Positions 5,600 to 9,282 of a stretch of 9,282 bases of DNA are shown here, piece after piece. A model generated the notes under the pieces. The model ran no database searches, was not told where the DNA came from, and was given only the letters and a program-made list of their open reading frames with translations. Both the position numbers and the translations under genes were made by a program. Source of the DNA: Desulfovibrionaceae bacterium (GTDB lineage: Bacteria > Desulfobacterota > Desulfovibrionia > Desulfovibrionales > Desulfovibrionaceae); contig JAUNSE010000051.1 in the NCBI GenBank assembly GCA_030539415.1, positions 1 through 9,282 on the forward strand, written 5' to 3'. Within the stretch, counting starts at the first letter, position 1, and every line of letters starts with the position of its first letter.

Positions 5600-6238
5600 T
5601 CAGAGCAGGCTGCCCTCTCCCTTGAGGCGCAGGGGCAGGCCGCAGCTCACGAAAAAGACACTGTCCGCAATGCCGGCGAGCCGTCTGTTGGCCCTGCCCA
5701 GGAGATCCCTGAAGCGGCGCGACAGCCTGTCCGCCGGAACAAGGCCCAGTCCGGCCTCGTCGGACACCACCACAACCGGCCGCGTCCTCTCCTCGAGCGC
5801 ACGCGCGAAGGCGTCCAGGCGCTCCGCAAGCCCGCTCTCCCGCGCGTCCATCTCCGTCTCCGCCTGTTCGGGGGAGGAATCCTCCGCGCGGCCGGCGGCC
5901 GGCTCGTAGACACCGGCCAGCATTCCTGCCAGCCACACGCCGAAGCTGTCCACCAGCACCACGCCGGCCTCGGGACAGCTGTTCAGCGCGCCGGCCAGAT
6001 CCGCGCAGGCCTCGGCGGTCTGCCAGCCCTCGCCGCGGCGGGCGCGGTGCTCGGCCACGCGACGTTCCGACTCCCTGTCAAAAACCTTCATAGTGGCAAC
6101 GTAGAGGCGGCGCTCAGCCAGCCCGGCGGCGCACCGCTCGGCCAGCAGACTCTTGCCGCTGGACGCTCCGCCCACCACCAGCACAAGCGGACATTTTTGC
6201 CCGGCCGCGCCGCTCTCCTGCCTGCGGGTCTCACTCAT
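5600..6238 (-). CDS. cobU: Bifunctional adenosylcobinamide kinase / adenosylcobinamide-phosphate guanylyltransferase (CobU/CobP)
   Basis: This 212-residue cytoplasmic enzyme acts in nucleotide-loop assembly of cobalamin. It phosphorylates adenosylcobinamide and then transfers GMP to make adenosylcobinamide-GDP. The P-loop is GGASSGKS (residues 23-30). HRARRGEGWQTAE (from His64) is the family's guanylylation segment, with His64 equivalent to the His that carries GMP in Salmonella CobU. VLVDSFGVWLAGML is the next conserved block, and the C-terminus carries SDEAGLGLVPADRLSRRFRD and LGRANRRLAGIADSVFFV, then GLPLRLK. Between the DSFGVWL block and the last motifs is an acidic insertion of about 25 residues, which accounts for a length above the usual 180 or so. 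The start overlaps the upstream gene by 8 nt (ATGAGTGA), indicating translational coupling; a weak aagga lies about 15 nt upstream. No other cobalamin gene is visible, so its operon partners are atypical. Confidence 0.93.
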   Translation of the reverse strand: MSETRRQESGAAGQKCPLVLVVGGASSGKSLLAERCAAGLAERRLYVATMKVFDRESERRVAEHRARRGEGWQTAEACADLAGALNSCPEAGVVLVDSFGVWLAGMLAGVYEPAAGRAEDSSPEQAETEMDARESGLAERLDAFARALEERTRPVVVVSDEAGLGLVPADRLSRRFRDLLGRANRRLAGIADSVFFVSCGLPLRLKGEGSLL

Positions 6239-7739
6239 GCGTTTTCGTCTGCGTCCTTCCGGGCACGGTCACCGCTCCGCCGACCATCGGCGACGGATTC
6301 TGCGGCAGGAAGATATGGGCCGGAAGCTGCGGATTGGTCGAGTTCGCGGCCTCCTCCGGCGCCATGCGGGCGGGCACGGCCCGTCCCTGCGCGCCGGGTG
6401 TCTGTGCCGGAGCCTGTACGGGAGCCTGAGTGGGCGTCTGCGCGGCCGGTGCGGCGCCAGTCCCGGCCTGGCCGGCGGGAGTCTGGCCGGGGAGCGCAGG
6501 CGCTCCCTCTCTGGATGCCTTCGCGCAGCGCTGGGCCAGATCGCGCAGCACTTCGGCGGCGGCTCTGGTGCTTTCCAGGGCGCCCGCGTTCTCCTCCAGG
6601 CGCCGGCCCACCCAGCGGGCCAGATACAGCAGCGTCTCGTCGTTCAGGGCCGAGGAGCCCTTGCGGCGTATGTCTTCCGCCAGATGACGGCGCTCGCTGC
6701 GCACGACTTCCGAAGCGGCCTGGAGACCGCGTGCGGCGGCCTCCATCTGGGCTTCGGCCTGGGACAGGCCGATGGACCCGGGATTGCCCTCGCGGGCCTG
6801 TTCGAGGTCAAAGCGGGCGTCCAGCAGACGGCGGTTGGCCTCTATCTCGTACTGCTCGGCCTGATCGATGGCGTGCAGACGGCCGCTCAGATCAGGCAGG
6901 GAGGCCACGCTTTCCAGGCCTCCGGCAAGTAGCACGCAGCGGCTGCCCATGGTGCGGTACAGGCCGGCCAGTTCGTCGCGGGTCAGATTCTTCCTTTCCG
7001 ACTGCGCCTGTTCGGCCAGGGAGCGCAGGAAGCTGTCCGCGTAGACCTGATAGAGCCCCCGTATCATGGACGGGGTGAAGGCATAGCGCAGAATGGAGCT
7101 TCTGGCATCAAGGCCCCTCGGAGACAGCAGACCGGTCATGCCCGTGCCGTAGCGCTGATTGAGAGACTGCACCGAAACGGCCAGCGTGCCGCCCTGGGAG
7201 CCGGGCTGATAGCGGCCCACCACCCAGGAGGCCAGATCGTTCACGAAGGCCGGGCGCACGCGCTCGTCCTCGGGCAGGGGCTCCGGGACCTGTTCCTCGG
7301 CCTGCCCCTCCTCCGCTGCCGGGCTGTCCCCGGGTTCGGGCTGGTTCTGTGTGACCGGCTGTATCACGGTGGTTCCCGTGTGCCGGGGCTCGCCGCCTGT
7401 CTGGGGGATGACGCCGTGATCGCCGGATTCGTTGATGGGCGGCAGAGGCGGCCTGGTCTCGAGACGCGGCATGAGCCAGCCGCGGATGAATTCCAGAGGT
7501 GTTCCGCCCAGCAGCGAATTCACGCGGTCGGAGATGTTCTGCCGCTCCTGCGCGTCCATGAACTGCCAGCTCACCGTGCCGCCTATGCCGGCAAGCAGCA
7601 CCAGAACGAGAACCCACAGAAGGCAGCCGCTCTGGCGGCGCGGCTTTTCAAACAGAAGGGGCGGCGCGTCGGCCGGTGTCGGAGGGGCCGGCTCGGTCCG
7701 CTCCATTCCGTGTCTGGCTTGTGCATTCTCCAGCTTCAC
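6231..7739 (-). CDS. Membrane-anchored protein of unknown function with Pro-rich linker and low-complexity C-terminus
   Basis: This is a 502-residue protein. The first 38 residues are cytoplasmic and Pro-rich. One strongly hydrophobic helix (about 39-57, CLLWVLVLVLLAGIGGTV) follows without an obvious cleavage site, so it is a signal anchor with the bulk on the periplasmic side. An acidic, Pro/Glu-rich linker (about 95-160) leads to a mostly helical domain (about 160-400) with charged heptad-like stretches such as EQYEIEANRRLLDARFDLEQ and SEVVRSERRHLAEDIRRK. The last 100 residues are rich in Ala, Pro, Gln and Thr (QTPTQAPVQAPAQTPG). The start is GTG at 7739, supported by aagggggg about 5 nt upstream; the ATG at 7706 lacks a close site. 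The gene begins 43 nt after the ABC-glycosyltransferase gene and overlaps cobU at its 3' end. It has no lipoyl or beta-barrel features of MacA/HlyD adaptors that I can see. I do not recognise the family. Confidence 0.8.
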   Translation of the reverse strand: MKLENAQARHGMERTEPAPPTPADAPPLLFEKPRRQSGCLLWVLVLVLLAGIGGTVSWQFMDAQERQNISDRVNSLLGGTPLEFIRGWLMPRLETRPPLPPINESGDHGVIPQTGGEPRHTGTTVIQPVTQNQPEPGDSPAAEEGQAEEQVPEPLPEDERVRPAFVNDLASWVVGRYQPGSQGGTLAVSVQSLNQRYGTGMTGLLSPRGLDARSSILRYAFTPSMIRGLYQVYADSFLRSLAEQAQSERKNLTRDELAGLYRTMGSRCVLLAGGLESVASLPDLSGRLHAIDQAEQYEIEANRRLLDARFDLEQAREGNPGSIGLSQAEAQMEAAARGLQAASEVVRSERRHLAEDIRRKGSSALNDETLLYLARWVGRRLEENAGALESTRAAAEVLRDLAQRCAKASREGAPALPGQTPAGQAGTGAAPAAQTPTQAPVQAPAQTPGAQGRAVPARMAPEEAANSTNPQLPAHIFLPQNPSPMVGGAVTVPGRTQTKTHE

Positions 7740-7759
7740 AGTTTCCCCCCTTCTGTCTG

Positions 7760-7778
7760 TCCGGCCATCGGGGCCGGA
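7760..7778 (-). repeat. Intercistronic hairpin before the membrane-anchored protein gene
   Basis: tccggcc (7760-7766) pairs with ggccgga (7772-7778) around a 5-nt loop. It sits within the 43-nt gap between the glycosyltransferase-fusion stop codon (7783-7785) and the next GTG, about 8 nt before its G-rich ribosome binding site. No T tract follows on the minus strand. It is more likely an mRNA structure that tunes translation or stability between two co-transcribed genes than a terminator. Confidence 0.4.
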
Positions 7779-7782
7779 ATGC

Positions 7783-9282
7783 CTACTTTCCGGCGGACGC
7801 TCCTGCTGTCAGCGGAGCAAACAGCGCGGCGAGCTCGTCGCCCACGCTGCCGAGCAGTTTGAGCACGCGCTCCCGTCCGGCCGTGCCAATGGCCAGCCGG
7901 CGCTGCAGATCGTCATGCTCCATGCCGAGCAGGGGCTCGAGCGCGTCGGCCAGCGCGGCCTCGTCGCCCTGCGGCACGATGATGCCGGCCCCGTTTCCCG
8001 CAAGCCACTTCTGGCCTGGCAGATCGCTCGCCACCACGGGCACGAAGAAGGCCATGGCCTCGGCCAGCGCCGAGGGAATGCCGTCCACGGGCTCATTGGG
8101 CAGGGTGACGCCGGGCGCCACGAAGATGTCCGTGTCCAGAAGGAGCGAATTCATGTTGGCGTGCGGCACGAAGCCCGTGAAGCGCACGCAGGACAGAAGG
8201 CCGAGCTGCTTCGCCAGCCTGCGCAGGGACTTGGCCTCCGGTCCGGCACCGGCGATGGTGCAGCGGAACTCCCGGCCCGTGGCCCTGATGCGCGCGAGCG
8301 CCTTCAGAAGCACATCGTATCCCTTGCGGCGCTCCAGGGCGCCGCAGGCCATGATGTGCGTGAGCTTGGTCGCCTCGTGCGTCTGGCAGATGGCAATTTC
8401 CTCGTCCATGGGCGCCAGCGTCAGCGGGTCAGGCACAAAGCGGGCCCTGTTCTTGAGAGCGTCCGGCAGCAGGGCGCGTATGCGGGTGCAGACATCCTCG
8501 GTGGCGCAGCGCACGAAGGCCGCGTCCCGGACCAGCACGGACAGTCCTCTGGCCGTGTCGTCCTTTCCGACAGCGGAGAGCCAGCGGTCGGTGTCGCGCA
8601 CCTCCATGGCATACGGAATGCCCGAGAACTGCGAGGCGAGCCAGCAGACCACCGGCGCCCTGCGGCCGCCGGCGGCGTAGAGGCATTCCACCTTTTCGGC
8701 GGCGGACCATCTGGCGAGTTCCTGGGCCTGCGCCCTGGCCCAGCGGGTCGAGCACGAGCCCTTGAGCAGGTTGCGGACCAGACCCGCGTCCTGCTGCTTT
8801 TCCTGCGGCAGGCGCGCGCCTCCGGGGCTCAGGTAGGCCGCCATCACCGAAGTGGCCCTGGGGCCGCCCATATGGCAGACAGGCATGGGCAGGGAGTACG
8901 TCTGCATCTCCTTGCCCAGGAGCGAGCCGCCCTTGAGGGTCACCACATGGGTGAGCAGCCCCTTCTCGTGGAGCAGATGCGCCTCGGCCCTGGGGCCCTC
9001 GCCCTCGGCGCGCAGGAAGTTGCCCGAAACCATGGCCGTGTGCAGGCGGATCTCGGGGCCGCGCAGCAGGTCGCCGTCCGCGGCCGTGCTCACATCCGGA
9101 ATGGTGCGGCGCTGGCAGACCAGGACGCCTTCCTCCAGCGTGTACACGGAGTCGCAGAACTCGGCCATCTTGGCGTCGTGCGTCACCATGACCAGAGCCA
9201 CGCCGCCCCTGTGGCAGAGGGCGCGGAAGTTGTCCATGATGAGACGGCTGGTGCGCTGGTCAAGAGCGCCCGTGGGTTCGTC
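7783..9282 (-). CDS. ABC ATPase-glycosyltransferase (GT4-like) fusion, N-terminus outside window
   Basis: The frame is open from the window edge to a TAG at 7783-7785, giving 499 visible residues in one polypeptide. The first residues are D-E-P-T-G-A-L-D, the Walker B end and D-loop typical of LolD/MacB/FtsE-type ABC ATPases. They are followed by VMVTHDAKMAEFCDSVYTLE with the H-loop His (visible residue 35), so roughly the last 55 residues of an ATPase domain are present. After a linker comes a GT-B glycosyltransferase. Its N-half includes SGIPYAMEVRDTDRW, the position of the usual acceptor-side H-x-D segment in this family. Its C-half has GALERRKGYDVLL, TIAGAGPEAKSLR, VRFTGFV and NEPVDGIPSALAEAM, the last matching the nucleotide-sugar-binding E-x7-E motif with Asp in the first position. 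The ATG at 9237 lies inside the ATPase domain and is not a real start. The predicted role is sugar transfer from a nucleotide-sugar donor, coupled to or targeted by an ATPase; the acceptor is unknown. It heads an operon with an anchored protein and cobU. Confidence 0.87.
   Translation of the reverse strand, partial: DEPTGALDQRTSRLIMDNFRALCHRGGVALVMVTHDAKMAEFCDSVYTLEEGVLVCQRRTIPDVSTAADGDLLRGPEIRLHTAMVSGNFLRAEGEGPRAEAHLLHEKGLLTHVVTLKGGSLLGKEMQTYSLPMPVCHMGGPRATSVMAAYLSPGGARLPQEKQQDAGLVRNLLKGSCSTRWARAQAQELARWSAAEKVECLYAAGGRRAPVVCWLASQFSGIPYAMEVRDTDRWLSAVGKDDTARGLSVLVRDAAFVRCATEDVCTRIRALLPDALKNRARFVPDPLTLAPMDEEIAICQTHEATKLTHIMACGALERRKGYDVLLKALARIRATGREFRCTIAGAGPEAKSLRRLAKQLGLLSCVRFTGFVPHANMNSLLLDTDIFVAPGVTLPNEPVDGIPSALAEAMAFFVPVVASDLPGQKWLAGNGAGIIVPQGDEAALADALEPLLGMEHDDLQRRLAIGTAGRERVLKLLGSVGDELAALFAPLTAGASAGK

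Noticed and set aside
9223..9237. ATG at 9237 as the start of a stand-alone glycosyltransferase
   Set aside because: It falls between the ATPase D-loop and H-loop, and the same frame continues upstream to the window edge with DEPTGALD. It is an internal methionine.
1..9282. CRISPR array, tRNA, rRNA, insertion sequence or phage genes
   Set aside because: No regularly spaced repeats, cloverleaf sequences, transposase or integrase motifs, or terminal inverted repeats were seen on either strand.

Overview
This is a GC-rich, densely coded bacterial segment. The Gram-negative cell plan is inferred from a Tat-type signal, a LolD/MacB-type ABC ATPase signature and a periplasm-facing anchored protein. 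The overall feel suggests Desulfovibrionaceae (Desulfobacterota), but that placement is an impression, not something the sequence proves. No rRNA, tRNA, CRISPR array, transposase or integrase is visible.

Left half, plus strand (1-4628): an array of duplicated genes. It begins with the last 74 codons of a major facilitator superfamily (MFS) protein cut by the window edge. Two full-length paralogous MFS permeases follow (413 and 415 aa), then two paralogous small flavoproteins of the NADPH-dependent FMN reductase / iron-sulfur flavoprotein type. Both flavoproteins carry a compact C-x2-C-x2-C-x6-C motif. The second has an extra N-terminal extension with a twin-arginine (Tat) signal, and it also has a good internal ribosome binding site exactly where its paralog starts. 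This suggests an exported form and possibly a cytoplasmic form from one gene. The natural reading is a transport-plus-reduction module whose parts have been repeatedly duplicated. Its substrate cannot be read from the sequence.

The two halves converge at 4629-4723, where a long GC-rich hairpin probably terminates both transcripts.

Right half, minus strand (9282 down to 4724): the order of transcription is (a) a protein cut by the window edge whose visible part is the end of an ABC ATPase domain joined in one frame to a GT-B glycosyltransferase; (b) a 502-aa protein with one N-terminal membrane anchor, an acidic/Pro-rich linker, helical segments and an A/P/Q/T-rich tail, of unknown function; (c) CobU-type adenosylcobinamide kinase/guanylyltransferase, overlapping (b) by 8 nt; (d) after a 189-nt gap, a 228-aa exported protein of unknown function. 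Genes (a)-(c) look like one transcription unit; (d) may have its own signals.

The most unusual items are the Tat-exported Fe-S-type flavoprotein with a probable second start, the MFS/flavoprotein tandem expansion, and the ABC ATPase-glycosyltransferase fusion.
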